Below, one piece after another: positions 1-8,983 of a DNA stretch of 64,000 bases. This DNA is from CBDATB01 sp965199745 (lineage in GTDB: Bacteria > Bacteroidota > Bacteroidia > Cytophagales > Flammeovirgaceae), in assembly GCA_965199745.1 (NCBI GenBank), contig CBDATB010000015.1, forward strand, positions 434,001 through 498,000, given 5' to 3'. Made by a program: the position numbers and the translations under genes. Under the pieces are notes generated by a model, which ran no database searches, was not told the DNA's origin, and saw nothing but the letters and a program-made list of their open reading frames with translations. How positions within the stretch are numbered: position 1 is the stretch's first letter; each line of letters starts with the position of its first letter.

Positions 1-231
1 CCAACAGGCCTCTTTGCCCTGCATACGCGCTCTTCTAACTAACACGTCCTGAATGGTATTATTCAGCATATGCCCCATGTGTAAAATACCTGTTACGTTA
101 GGCGGTGGAATAACTACGCTGTATGATTTTTTTTTAGCGTTGGGTTTAGAAGAGAAATACTTATTGTCGAGCCAATATTGATACCACTTTTCCTCTACTC
201 GGCTAGGATCATATGTCTTGGGAATTTCCAT
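1..231 (-). CDS. valS: Valine--tRNA ligase, N-terminal part (cut by window edge)
   Basis: Only the first 77 codons are inside the window. The protein charges tRNA-Val with valine in the cytoplasm. The visible part begins MEIPKTYDPSRVEEKWYQYW and contains the class I motif region PPPNVTGILHMGHMLNN, where HMGH is the HIGH signature of the ATP site, followed by QDVLVRRARMQGKEACW, which is characteristic of ValRS rather than IleRS or LeuRS. The start is the ATG at 231, the first in-frame Met before the conserved YDP. A near-ideal Bacteroidota promoter lies just upstream. The remainder of the gene lies to the left of the window. Confidence 0.95.
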   Translation of the reverse strand, partial: MEIPKTYDPSRVEEKWYQYWLDNKYFSSKPNAKKKSYSVVIPPPNVTGILHMGHMLNNTIQDVLVRRARMQGKEACW

Positions 232-258
232 CGTTATTTTTTGTTTGTCGGTAGGGTA

Positions 259-288
259 CAAATTTAAAACAGGCCTTGTGTTTTCAAA
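259..288 (-). promoter_or_regulatory. Promoter for valS (Bacteroidota sigma type)
   Basis: Read on the minus strand: a -33 box TTTG (plus positions 285-288), an 18-base spacer, then TAAATTTG (259-266), matching the Bacteroidota -7 consensus TAnnTTTG exactly. It sits about 30 bases before the valS ATG. No experimental support; this is a consensus match. Confidence 0.65.
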
Positions 289-381
289 ACTATACGGACA
301 AACATTAGTAGTTTTTCTTAAGCTCTTAAAAGAGTAATAACAAACCACCATAGATTTGTATATTTACTTATTTTAACAACC

Positions 382-1284
382 CTATTTAACATGGGTAAAA
401 GTACTTTGCCCAGAGTCTAAAAAAAAATCTTGACAGCAGTTTTTAAAATCGTCTTTTTTTGAATTGTGGACTACTACATATTCACAATTATTTAAATCAG
501 AATGAATTTCAATTTTATTTATTTCGACTATATCAATTAAATTTTCATTCTCTTTTCTTACGCTGAAAAAAGTGTAATTAAGCCCGTATAAGATTTGTTG
601 GATTTCCTCTTGTCGTTTAATTCTGAATTTATTCTGTTCATTGTATGCTGGCAGAATTTCTATCAAAATGATTGGCTTATTATTTTCAATGGTTGAGTAA
701 AAGCTCTTAATTACTTCTAATTCTGCACCTTCGACATCAATTTTAAGAATTGAAAAAACACTTAAATTAATTTTCTTTTTTATTTGTTCAATACTGAAAA
801 GAGCAATAAATGCTCTCCGATAGATTTTATTATTAGGACGAAAATTTTCAATGATTGATGCTGTACTGTCACTTATTGAATCAGTCATAAAATTAAGCAC
901 CCTAATATCTGAAGATGTAGATATGCCAACAGGAATTAATTGGCAGTTAGCAAGATTATTTTTAGTGATCAATTTGTCGGTGTAGCATACACATTGAGAA
1001 TTAGGCTCAAATCCAATATATTGAATTTCTGGTAGGATACTTTTAAGTTTTAATAGGGTTTGACCAATATTTACACCAACATCAATAAATCCTTTACTGG
1101 AAACTTTCAAGACAATTTCAAGTAAATCAATCATCCAAAGTTCTGAGGGTAATAAATTCTGTAAACCTGTTTTTTGTAAAATTGGTATTTTAAATTTCTT
1201 TTTGTTTAGTTGAATTATTCCACAAACATTAATGAAATGTAAAAGTTTAAACTTATTCAGAGTTCTAATCAATAATTGGTTCAT
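382..1284 (-). CDS. FkbM family SAM-dependent methyltransferase
   Basis: A 300-residue protein with the FkbM fold. Motif I is visible as FIDVGVNIGQ near residue 66, where SAM binds. YIGFEPN follows as the acidic motif II, and ILKIDVEGAELEVIKS around residue 180 is the hallmark post-core motif of FkbM proteins. Members methylate sugars, lipids or secondary metabolites and often sit in glycan loci; the substrate here is unknown. The N-terminal 60 residues are basic and have no signal peptide. The gene stands alone between valS and a divergent membrane-protein gene and is visibly richer in A and T than its neighbours, with many Asn, Lys and Ile codons, which suggests transfer. Family assignment is firm, role is not. 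Confidence 0.85.
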   Translation of the reverse strand: MNQLLIRTLNKFKLLHFINVCGIIQLNKKKFKIPILQKTGLQNLLPSELWMIDLLEIVLKVSSKGFIDVGVNIGQTLLKLKSILPEIQYIGFEPNSQCVCYTDKLITKNNLANCQLIPVGISTSSDIRVLNFMTDSISDSTASIIENFRPNNKIYRRAFIALFSIEQIKKKINLSVFSILKIDVEGAELEVIKSFYSTIENNKPIILIEILPAYNEQNKFRIKRQEEIQQILYGLNYTFFSVRKENENLIDIVEINKIEIHSDLNNCEYVVVHNSKKDDFKNCCQDFFLDSGQSTFTHVK

Positions 1285-1448
1285 ATCGTAATATCATGGA
1301 GTTTTGAAATTAGATGACTAAATATGCAAAAAAATTGAATAAAAATTAAAAGTCTAGCCACAAATCTAAGGGCTATCTTGAAAACTTTTAATTTTCTTTC
1401 TACCCTGTTAGAATTATTACCCTGACTTCATTATTGAGCTAACTTTTT

Positions 1449-2573
1449 ATGTTTAATAGCGTGATACCCTCCCAAAAGGACTTAAGTTGCTTACTTAAGT
1501 TTGTTTTATTGCTCTTAATATTTGATTTTGGCAGCCTCCATCTACAAGCCACTGACATAAATACTTGGCAAGTATACAACGAAAAAGACAAAGCTTTTCA
1601 GCCTTTTACACCCAAAAGTCACCACAGTAACTTGCTTCATTTTATTATCAACCCTTCAACATATTATAACGAGCGTATCACTATCAAAGTGCAGGAGTCT
1701 TGCCATTTGTTCATCAACCATCGATACTCAGCAAAGATTAATCAGGGAGAATTTTATTTGGCAAGCAACGATTTGTTCAAACATACAAAAGGCAATAAAG
1801 CCCTGCTATCACTTTATAACCCAAAAGGTTTTAAAAGACAAGTATACACTGTTTTTTACAAGGATAGAGTACAGAAAAATAACATACCTAATACGCCGAT
1901 CATTGAAAAAAACAGCTTTATTCCCTTAGCCATTCATAAGAATTTTGTGCGAGATAAGCTGCTGTTATTTGGCTTATGTATATTGTTTTTCGCTGCTATT
2001 AATTATAATAAAAGCTACAGGGCAAAAATTCAATCTATTCAAGAGCTTATTCATTCAATTTTCTTTTACAGAGAAAGCGGTGCTAAAATCAGTATTTTCA
2101 AAGTTGGCTTATATCTTTTGTTTTTTTCAACAGTACTCACTCATATAGTTGTATGTGTAGAAAAGGAAACCTATTTAAAGTCAGATCAAAATTTCATCAT
2201 TTATTCATGGGGTTTGCTTCTTCTCTTGATGGTTTTTCAATTAGCTTTTGTAAGACTACTAAGCAGTTTATATCAAATCGAAGGATTGTTTGCCAACCAC
2301 CTTTACGAGATAGTGAAAATAGGGAATTTATGGTGTCTTTTTATGCTTTTTCTGATATGCTCTTGGTTGATGTTTCCATGGTCTATTTCTAGCAATAAAA
2401 TAAAGTTTGTACTTATTTTTAGCCTATTTACAAGAACGACAATCATTATTTATCGTTTATATAAGCAGCTAAGATTTAGTAATATGTATTTATTTTCTTA
2501 TTTTTGCATTACAGAGATATTGCCCTTTATATTTATTAAGTACTTTATTTTTCTGCCTTCAGAGCAAGACTAA
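1449..2573 (+). CDS. DUF4271 membrane protein
   Basis: A 374-residue protein with an N-terminal hydrophobic segment ending near LHLQA (probable signal peptide), an extracytoplasmic stretch of about 130 residues, and then several membrane helices (around residues 170-190, 215-235, 250-270, 290-310 and 325-370). The C-terminal multi-helix part has the pattern of DUF4271, a Bacteroidota-specific family usually found directly upstream of uroporphyrinogen-III synthase; that is also the arrangement here, with hemD starting 88 bases downstream. Function is unknown. The linkage suggests co-expression with haem synthesis, which is inference only. Overlapping short ORFs in other frames are shadows. Confidence 0.7.
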   Translation: MFNSVIPSQKDLSCLLKFVLLLLIFDFGSLHLQATDINTWQVYNEKDKAFQPFTPKSHHSNLLHFIINPSTYYNERITIKVQESCHLFINHRYSAKINQGEFYLASNDLFKHTKGNKALLSLYNPKGFKRQVYTVFYKDRVQKNNIPNTPIIEKNSFIPLAIHKNFVRDKLLLFGLCILFFAAINYNKSYRAKIQSIQELIHSIFFYRESGAKISIFKVGLYLLFFSTVLTHIVVCVEKETYLKSDQNFIIYSWGLLLLLMVFQLAFVRLLSSLYQIEGLFANHLYEIVKIGNLWCLFMLFLICSWLMFPWSISSNKIKFVLIFSLFTRTTIIIYRLYKQLRFSNMYLFSYFCITEILPFIFIKYFIFLPSEQD

Positions 2574-2661
2574 AATATTTTTTTTACAAAGTTATGTATT
2601 TTTCTATAATCAGTCGTCCTCGATATTGTTCCCCAAATACTTCCTAAAAAGAGATAAAACT

Positions 2662-3477
2662 ATGGAAAATATAAGCACAGAAGCGGTAAAAAGTAAAAAT
2701 GCACTCAAACCAATTAACTCCATTCTTGTGTCTCAACCCAAACCGACTAACCCAAAATCTCCATATTATCATTTGGAGAAAAAGTATGATCTCAGTATTT
2801 ATTTTAAGCCTTTCATTGAGGTCAGACCGGTGAGTATGCAAGAATTCAGAAAGCAAAAATCTAACCCGCTGGATTATACAGCGATTATTTTTACTAGCAG
2901 AAGAGCCATCGATCATTTTTTTGCTATTTGTAAAAAAATAAAAACAGAAATGCCTGCCAACATGAAGTACTTCTGCGTATCTGACCAAACAGCTAACTAC
3001 TTGCAGAAATATATTATTATGAGGAAAAGAAAAGTTTTTGTCGGTAAAAAAACTGCACAAGACCTGCTGGGCGTACTCAAAAAGCATGAAAAAGAAAAAT
3101 TTTTATTCCCCTGCTCAGATGTTAGGAGAGATGATATTCCCAGTTTTCTCAAAGAACGCAATTATAATTTTAAAGAATTAGTTATCTACCATACGGTAGC
3201 AACAGACTTAAGCGATCTGGCTGATGTAAATTATGATATGATTGCATTTTTTAGTCCTTCGGGAATAGATTCTTTATTTAAAAACTTCCCTGATTTTGAG
3301 CAAAAAAATACCAGAATAGCAGCCTTTGGTCCTACGACTGCAAAAGCAGTGAGAGAAAAAAACCTAGTACTACATGTAGAGGCACCCCTGCCCAATGCAC
3401 CTTCTATGACAGGTGCCATTGAGCTATATATTAAAAAAGCCAATCGAATAGATGAATATTATAAAATTAGGAAATGA
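2662..3477 (+). CDS. hemD: Uroporphyrinogen-III synthase
   Basis: Closes and inverts ring D of hydroxymethylbilane to give uroporphyrinogen III, the branch-point of haem synthesis. The 271-residue product matches the Bacteroidota HemD form: ILVSQPKP and KSPYYHLEKKY near the N-terminus, YTAIIFTSRRAIDHFF, and the C-terminal AFFSPSGIDSLF, IAAFGPTTAKAV. HemD is a poorly conserved family, so these short blocks carry the call. An ATG 36 bases upstream (2626) is in frame, but family proteins begin just before the ILVSQPKP block, so 2662 is preferred. It sits after a DUF4271 gene and 9 bases before the next gene, so probably shares a transcript with it. hemH is 7 kb downstream on the other strand. 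Confidence 0.85.
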   Translation: MENISTEAVKSKNALKPINSILVSQPKPTNPKSPYYHLEKKYDLSIYFKPFIEVRPVSMQEFRKQKSNPLDYTAIIFTSRRAIDHFFAICKKIKTEMPANMKYFCVSDQTANYLQKYIIMRKRKVFVGKKTAQDLLGVLKKHEKEKFLFPCSDVRRDDIPSFLKERNYNFKELVIYHTVATDLSDLADVNYDMIAFFSPSGIDSLFKNFPDFEQKNTRIAAFGPTTAKAVREKNLVLHVEAPLPNAPSMTGAIELYIKKANRIDEYYKIRK

Positions 3478-3486
3478 CCAAGCTTC

Positions 3487-4719
3487 ATGGTACTTAATTA
3501 CATTTGGATAAATTTCTTTTTTATTGCTTTTCTCATCGGGCTATATAAATCAATATTTTTAGGTGATGCCTTAGTTTTTTCTGGTATCATCAATGCTACT
3601 TTTGAACAAGCCAAAACAGCTTTTGAACTTGCTTTGTTCCTCACCGGTACGCTGTCCTTATGGATGGGTTTAATGAAGATAGGAGAAAAAGCGGGTTTAG
3701 TTCATATACTATCTAAAGTTATCGGCCCCTTCTTCCGTCGTATATTTCCTGAAATACCCCCGAAACATCCAGTAATGACTCCTATGCTGATGAATTTCGC
3801 GGCTAATATGCTTGGATTAGACAATGCTGCCACACCTTTAGGCCTGAAAGCTATGGAAGGAATGCAGGAGCTTAACCCCAAAAAAGATACAGCATCTGAT
3901 GCACAGATTATGTTTTTGGTGCTAAATACCTCAGGTCTGACTATTATTCCTATCAGTGTAATGGTTTATCGCGCGGAATTGGGTGCATCTAACCCAGCAG
4001 AAGTATTTTTGCCTATTTTACTAGCCACGTTGGTAGCTAGCCTAGCAGGGCTTGTTGTTGTATCTATTTACCAGAGAATAAACCTACTCGATCCGGTTAT
4101 TTTAATTTATCTGGCAGTGATTTTAGCTTTTTTAACGGGTACTATATATTTCTTCACACAGATGGAATCTAAACGACTTAATGAGGTATCAGCCTTGCTG
4201 AGCAATATGACTCTCACAAGCCTGATTATCCTATTAATTATTTTAGGTGCATACAAAAAGCTAAATGTGTATGAAGTATTTATAGCAGGTGCCAAAGAAG
4301 GTTTTGGCGTTGCCATCAAAATTATACCCTATTTAATAGCCATATTAGTAGCCATAGGCGTATTCAGAGCTTCTGGTGCTTTGAACATGCTGGTAGACAG
4401 TATCGGATGGCTCATGAGTTTTGTTGGATTAGGTGGTGATTATGTACAAGCACTACCCACAGCACTCATGAAACCATTAAGCGGTAGTGGCGCAAGAGGA
4501 ATGATGGTAGATGCTATACAAACATATGGTGTAGACTCCTTCGTTGGAAAATTAGCTGCCACCATGCAGGGAACAACTGATACAACCTTTTATATACTAG
4601 CACTATACTTTGGCTCGGTAAGCATCAGAAAAACACGCTATGCCATCACCTGCGGATTATTAGCCGATTTAGCAGGAATTATTAGTGCTATATTTATTGC
4701 TTATGTATTTTTTAAGTAA
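3487..4719 (+). CDS. Nucleoside-recognition (SpmA/SpmB-like) membrane protein
   Basis: A 410-residue polytopic membrane protein that fuses the two nucleoside-recognition (Gate) halves separate in Bacillus SpmA and SpmB. The first half carries the motif MNFAANMLGLDNAATPLGLKAM around residues 103-124; the second half contains KPLSGSGARGMMVDA and the C-terminal TFYILALYFGSVSIRKTRYA. Both are typical of this family in Bacteroidota. It is presumed to move a small molecule across the inner membrane; the substrate is unknown and sporulation is not implied. It starts 9 bases after hemD, suggesting one transcript. Confidence 0.85.
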   Translation: MVLNYIWINFFFIAFLIGLYKSIFLGDALVFSGIINATFEQAKTAFELALFLTGTLSLWMGLMKIGEKAGLVHILSKVIGPFFRRIFPEIPPKHPVMTPMLMNFAANMLGLDNAATPLGLKAMEGMQELNPKKDTASDAQIMFLVLNTSGLTIIPISVMVYRAELGASNPAEVFLPILLATLVASLAGLVVVSIYQRINLLDPVILIYLAVILAFLTGTIYFFTQMESKRLNEVSALLSNMTLTSLIILLIILGAYKKLNVYEVFIAGAKEGFGVAIKIIPYLIAILVAIGVFRASGALNMLVDSIGWLMSFVGLGGDYVQALPTALMKPLSGSGARGMMVDAIQTYGVDSFVGKLAATMQGTTDTTFYILALYFGSVSIRKTRYAITCGLLADLAGIISAIFIAYVFFK

Positions 4720-4822
4720 AAATATGTTCCCAGCAATCTTCTGATTTTTACGCTGATTTAGCCCGTCTGTTGTTGAGTTATTATTTAAAACAGTCTGTAT
4801 TATTGTGAGCAAATAGATTGAT

Positions 4823-5797
4823 ATGACTGCCAGCATTAAACAAATACAAATGCCTGTGAGGCGAGAAATGATTGAATTTGAACATAAATTCAAAGCTTTA
4901 ATGAAAAGTAAAGTGCCGCTATTAAATGCTATCATGAATTTTATTGTCAAACGTAAAGGCAAACAAATCAGACCTATGTTGGTTTTTCTGTGTGCCAAGC
5001 TTTGTGGTGAATTCAAAGAAGCAACTTTTCGGGGTGCATCCTTGATAGAACTGTTGCATACGGCAACGCTAATCCACGATGATGTGGTAGATACTGCGCA
5101 GTATAGGCGCGATTTTTTTTCCATAAATGCCCTCTGGAAAAATAAAATCGCCGTGTTAGTTGGTGATTTTCTTTTCTCACGTGGACTGCTTTTGTCAATC
5201 GATCATAATGATTTTGTCTTGTTGAAAATTGTTTCTGACTCTGTGAGAGAAATGAGTGAGGGGGAATTACTACAAATTGAAAAGTCGCGATCCCTCAATA
5301 TTACAGAAGATGTTTACTTAAAAATCATCCGACAAAAAACAGCAACACTCATATCCTCTTGCTGTGAAGTAGGGGCATGCTCGGTTGGTGCAGGTGAGCA
5401 AATTGCTAAAACTATGAAGTATTTTGGCGAAAAAGTGGGCATAGCTTATCAAATTAAAGATGATTTATTCGATTATGGCACTGAAGAAATAGGTAAGCCG
5501 CTCGGTATTGATATTCAGGAGAAAAAAATGACTTTACCTTTAATTTATGCTCTAAACAGAGCATCTAAAGCTGAAAGAAGGCACATTATCTACCAAATTA
5601 AGAACAACAATAAGAAAAATAAAAAGGTAGCAGAGGTAATCGAGTTTGTTAAAAAATCGGGAGGACTCGAATACGCACACCAGAAAATGGAGTATTATAT
5701 GTGTGAAGCACGTGCTTTACTCAATACTTTTAAAGACTCACCGTATAAAACCGCTCTGATGCACTTGACAACTTATTTTGTCGAAAGAAAAAAGTAA
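4823..5797 (+). CDS. Long-chain trans-polyprenyl diphosphate synthase
   Basis: Condenses isopentenyl diphosphate onto an allylic primer to make the long isoprenoid tail, in this phylum normally the side chain of menaquinone. The 324-residue protein has both Asp-rich motifs: the first in LIHDDVVDTAQYRR (residues about 88-101, DDxxD) and the second in QIKDDLFDYG (residues about 211-220), followed by GKPLGIDIQEKKMTLPLIYAL. The GKQIRPMLVFLCA block near the N-terminus binds IPP. Homologues are called octaprenyl or nonaprenyl synthase; chain length cannot be read with confidence. It stands alone; idi and a menaquinone-type isochorismate synthase occur elsewhere in the window. Confidence 0.9.
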   Translation: MTASIKQIQMPVRREMIEFEHKFKALMKSKVPLLNAIMNFIVKRKGKQIRPMLVFLCAKLCGEFKEATFRGASLIELLHTATLIHDDVVDTAQYRRDFFSINALWKNKIAVLVGDFLFSRGLLLSIDHNDFVLLKIVSDSVREMSEGELLQIEKSRSLNITEDVYLKIIRQKTATLISSCCEVGACSVGAGEQIAKTMKYFGEKVGIAYQIKDDLFDYGTEEIGKPLGIDIQEKKMTLPLIYALNRASKAERRHIIYQIKNNNKKNKKVAEVIEFVKKSGGLEYAHQKMEYYMCEARALLNTFKDSPYKTALMHLTTYFVERKK

Positions 5798-5896
5798 GTA
5801 GCCAAATTAATGCTTATAATCGAGACTCACTGATTTTGCTATTTGAATGATTGCGAGAATAAAAAATGTTTTTCATAGTTAATATTTAATTTTAAA

Positions 5897-6316
5897 ATGG
5901 ATGCCCAGTTCTGCCTAAAAAATTATCAATTACGTACCACAAGCATTCGCCTTGACGTACTAAACATATTTGGCGATAGTGATATTGCTTTATCGGAAAA
6001 AGACTTGGAAGAAACGCTCAAAAACAAATACGATCGTGTAACTATTTATCGTACGCTGAGTACATTTTGCAAAAAACGCCTGCTGCATAAAGTTATTGAT
6101 GATAGTAATATTGTAAAATATGCAATCTGTCGCCGCGAATGTTCCCCAGAGTCACACTGCCATAACCATTTGCATTTTAAGTGTGAGGTATGTAGCAATA
6201 CTTACTGCTTTGATGAAATTCCCGTTCCCTCCCCCCCATTACCTAAAGAGTATAAAATTCAGGAAACTAATTTGCTAGCTGTTGGTATTTGTAAAGTATG
6301 CAATCTAAATAACTAA
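5897..6316 (+). CDS. Fur-family transcriptional regulator (Fur/Zur-like)
   Basis: A 139-residue metal-responsive repressor. The N-terminal winged helix is visible as RLDVLNIF...ALSEKDLEETL...DRVTIYRTLSTFCKKRLLHKV, with the family-typical D-R-x-T-I-Y-R-T-L recognition-helix segment. The C-terminal dimerisation part has the metal-site blocks HCHNHLHFKCEVC and GICKVC, the two CxxC pairs that hold structural zinc. The extreme C-terminus is short and lacks a His-rich tail, so Zur, Fur and PerR roles cannot be separated from sequence. It lies between the polyprenyl synthase and the GH13 gene, with no obvious target next to it. Confidence 0.88.
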   Translation: MDAQFCLKNYQLRTTSIRLDVLNIFGDSDIALSEKDLEETLKNKYDRVTIYRTLSTFCKKRLLHKVIDDSNIVKYAICRRECSPESHCHNHLHFKCEVCSNTYCFDEIPVPSPPLPKEYKIQETNLLAVGICKVCNLNN

Positions 6317-6377
6317 ATCAATGCTTTGCTAGTCTATTGAAAATATGTTTTAAATTTCAACTAGTAAAAAATATCTA

Positions 6378-8042
6378 ATGAAAAAAAAGTGGTGGAAAGA
6401 AGGAGTAATTTATCAAATATACCCACGTAGTTTCAATGACAGCAACGGCGATGGCATCGGCGACCTGAGAGGAATTATCGAAAAACTTGACTATCTGCAA
6501 GCACTAGGTATAGATATCATCTGGCTCAGCCCTGTTTACCAATCGCCTAATGATGATAATGGATACGACATCAGTGATTATTATCGTATCATGGATGAGT
6601 TTGGTACGATGGAAGATTTTGACCAACTATTGGCAGGCACTCATCAGCGTGGCTTAAAGTTGGTCATGGATTTGGTCATAAACCATACCTCTGATGAACA
6701 TGAATGGTTTCAATCTTCCAGAAAAAGCAAAGACAGCCCTGAGCGCAATTTCTATATCTGGCGACCTGCAAAAAAAGGAAAAACACCTAACCAGTGGCAG
6801 TCTTTTTTCAGTGGTAGCGTCTGGCAGTGGGATCAAAGTACAGCAGAATACTATTTACACCTTTTCACCAAAAAACAGCCTGATCTAAACTGGGAAAATG
6901 AGCAAGTCAGACAGGCAGTTTATAAAATGATGCATTGGTGGTTTGAGAAAGGTATTGACGGCTTTCGCATGGATGTTATGCCGCTAATTTCAAAACGTGA
7001 AGGGCTACCCGATATTTGCTATGATAGCTTTAACGAGACTGTTCAAAAATTATACGCTAACGGCCCTAGAGTGCATGAATTTTTACAAGAAATGCACCGC
7101 GAAGTATTCATTCACTATGATGCGTTGAGCCTGGGCGAAGGTGTAGGAATTCCGGCAGAAATGGCTAACCTTTACGTAGGTGAATCAAGAAAAGAGATCG
7201 ATATGATTTTTCATTTCGACCATATGTTTATCGATCATGGTGAAGGTGGAAAATTTGACATCAAGCCCTGTGAACTACCTAAATTTAAGCAGGTTTTTAA
7301 CCGTTGGTATGAGGCAATCAGCGAGGAAGGCTGGCTCGCTATTTACCTTGATAATCACGATTTCCCGCGCATGGTCTCTCGCTTTGCTAACGACAAAGCA
7401 TATCACCAACAGGCTGCCAAATTATTGGCTACCTTACTTTTTACATTGAGAGGTACTCCCACGATTTACCAAGGCAGTGAAATAGGTATGACTAATGTGG
7501 CTTTTGAGTGCATCGAAGACTACAAAGACATAGAAACACACAACGCATATCGCGAAGTAGTAGCACAGGGCCGAGATGCTGAGGCTTTTATACAGGCAGT
7601 ACATAAGCAAGGACGAGACAACGCCCGCACACCTTTCCAGTGGAATGCGCAAGAAAATGCAGGCTTCACTATAGGGACACCTTGGATAAAAGTCAATCCG
7701 GCATACCTTCAAATTAACGCCGCATCACAAGAAAATAACCGGGATTCTATTTTGAACTACTACCGTAAAATAATACAATTCCGAAAAGCCGAACCAACAC
7801 TTGTTTACGGTAAATACCGCTCTTTCTTAGATGAGGATAAATACATCTTTGCTTATGAACGTTGGGACAACAAGAAGCATTTTGTTGTAGTATTGAATTT
7901 TTCTTCTGAAAATAGGACTATATCTATTCCGGTAGAAAATATCGACCGTCGGAAAATAGTAATGAGTAATTACCCAAATAAAAGCCATCAGAAAAACACA
8001 ATGGCATTGTCTGCGTGGGAAGCAAGGATTTATCAGTTATGA
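6378..8042 (+). CDS. GH13 alpha-glucosidase, oligo-1,6-glucosidase type
   Basis: Hydrolyses terminal alpha-glucosidic bonds in malto- or isomalto-oligosaccharides; no signal peptide, so cytoplasmic. The 554-residue length is normal for GH13 oligo-1,6-glucosidases. Catalytic residues line up almost by number with the Bacillus cereus enzyme: nucleophile D199 in GFRMDVMP, acid/base E254 in SLGEGVG, and transition-state D328 in DNHDFPRM. Residue 200 is Val, which in this subfamily goes with alpha-1,6 activity, whereas Ala favours alpha-1,4. The N-terminal block WWKEGVIYQIYPRSF...GDGIGDLRGI is diagnostic. The gene runs convergently into trmD with only four bases between stop codons. Confidence 0.92.
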   Translation: MKKKWWKEGVIYQIYPRSFNDSNGDGIGDLRGIIEKLDYLQALGIDIIWLSPVYQSPNDDNGYDISDYYRIMDEFGTMEDFDQLLAGTHQRGLKLVMDLVINHTSDEHEWFQSSRKSKDSPERNFYIWRPAKKGKTPNQWQSFFSGSVWQWDQSTAEYYLHLFTKKQPDLNWENEQVRQAVYKMMHWWFEKGIDGFRMDVMPLISKREGLPDICYDSFNETVQKLYANGPRVHEFLQEMHREVFIHYDALSLGEGVGIPAEMANLYVGESRKEIDMIFHFDHMFIDHGEGGKFDIKPCELPKFKQVFNRWYEAISEEGWLAIYLDNHDFPRMVSRFANDKAYHQQAAKLLATLLFTLRGTPTIYQGSEIGMTNVAFECIEDYKDIETHNAYREVVAQGRDAEAFIQAVHKQGRDNARTPFQWNAQENAGFTIGTPWIKVNPAYLQINAASQENNRDSILNYYRKIIQFRKAEPTLVYGKYRSFLDEDKYIFAYERWDNKKHFVVVLNFSSENRTISIPVENIDRRKIVMSNYPNKSHQKNTMALSAWEARIYQL

Positions 8043-8046
8043 GTAT

Positions 8047-8757
8047 TTAATACTTGTTTTGATTGTCTTTTATTTTCATCACTTTTTCCCACATATATGG
8101 TCTTCTCTCGCGGGTAAGTCGTAGGGTCTGTTCATTCCTCCAAGAATCTATTTTAGCTTGATTTCCTGAAAGCAGTACATTGGGTACTTTCATGCCTCGA
8201 TAATCTGCCGGTCTGGAGTATACTGGAGGAGCTAGCAATTGGTCTTGAAAAGAATCTGCCAGGGCAGAGGTTTCGTCAGAAAGTACACCGGGAATTAAAC
8301 GGATAATTGCATCACTAAGCACAGCCGCTGCCAACTCGCCGCCAGACAATACGTAATCACCGATACTTATTTCACAAGTTATATAATGGTCTCTTATTCG
8401 TTGGTCAATACCTTTGTAGTGTCCACAGAGTATGAACAGATTTTTATGCAAAGATAAGCGATTAGCCATCTGCTGGCTAAATGTTACCCCGTCAGGTGTC
8501 ATATATATGATTTCATCGTATTTTCTTTTCAATGCGAAAGCTTCAATACAACGAATAACTGGCTCAACGAGTAGTACCATGCCTGCTCCGTGTCCGTATG
8601 CATAATCGTCAATTTTTCTGTGTTTATTAGTGGTATAATCACGTAAATCATGCACTTCAACACGGACAAGTCCTTTCTTCTGCGCCCTGTCTAAAATAGA
8701 CTGATTGAAGGGACTCTCCAAGATTTTCGGTAAACAAGTAGCAATGTCTATATGCAT
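8047..8757 (-). CDS. trmD: tRNA (guanine37-N1)-methyltransferase
   Basis: Methylates G37 next to the anticodon of tRNAs reading CNN codons and so prevents +1 frameshifting. The 236-residue protein has the SPOUT trefoil-knot signature: CGHYKGIDQRI, then ISIGDYVLSGGELAAAVLSDAI, which forms the knot and SAM pocket. The following SFQDQLLAPPVYSRPADYRG and VLLSGNQAKIDSWR are typical TrmD C-terminal blocks. The start is the ATG at 8757, giving MHIDIATCLPKIL as in homologues. It is not next to rpsP, rimM or rplS, with which it clusters in many bacteria. Confidence 0.95.
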   Translation of the reverse strand: MHIDIATCLPKILESPFNQSILDRAQKKGLVRVEVHDLRDYTTNKHRKIDDYAYGHGAGMVLLVEPVIRCIEAFALKRKYDEIIYMTPDGVTFSQQMANRLSLHKNLFILCGHYKGIDQRIRDHYITCEISIGDYVLSGGELAAAVLSDAIIRLIPGVLSDETSALADSFQDQLLAPPVYSRPADYRGMKVPNVLLSGNQAKIDSWRNEQTLRLTRERRPYMWEKVMKIKDNQNKY

Positions 8758-8983
8758 CTTTTCACTTATTTGAAATATTTTATTGTTTTGTATTATTATT
8801 ATTACATGCTTTCTTTACTATATCTACAGTCAGTCAGTCAGTGCTGAATAAAAAACAAAAAGCCAAGTTCATCATTACAAGTGCTAGTGTGTGCCTGAAA
8901 CAAAATTATTGAAAAAATCTGATTTTCATGCAAGTATTTTTTAAGACATACGTACTAATCTTTTATTTTGACTATAAAAAACA

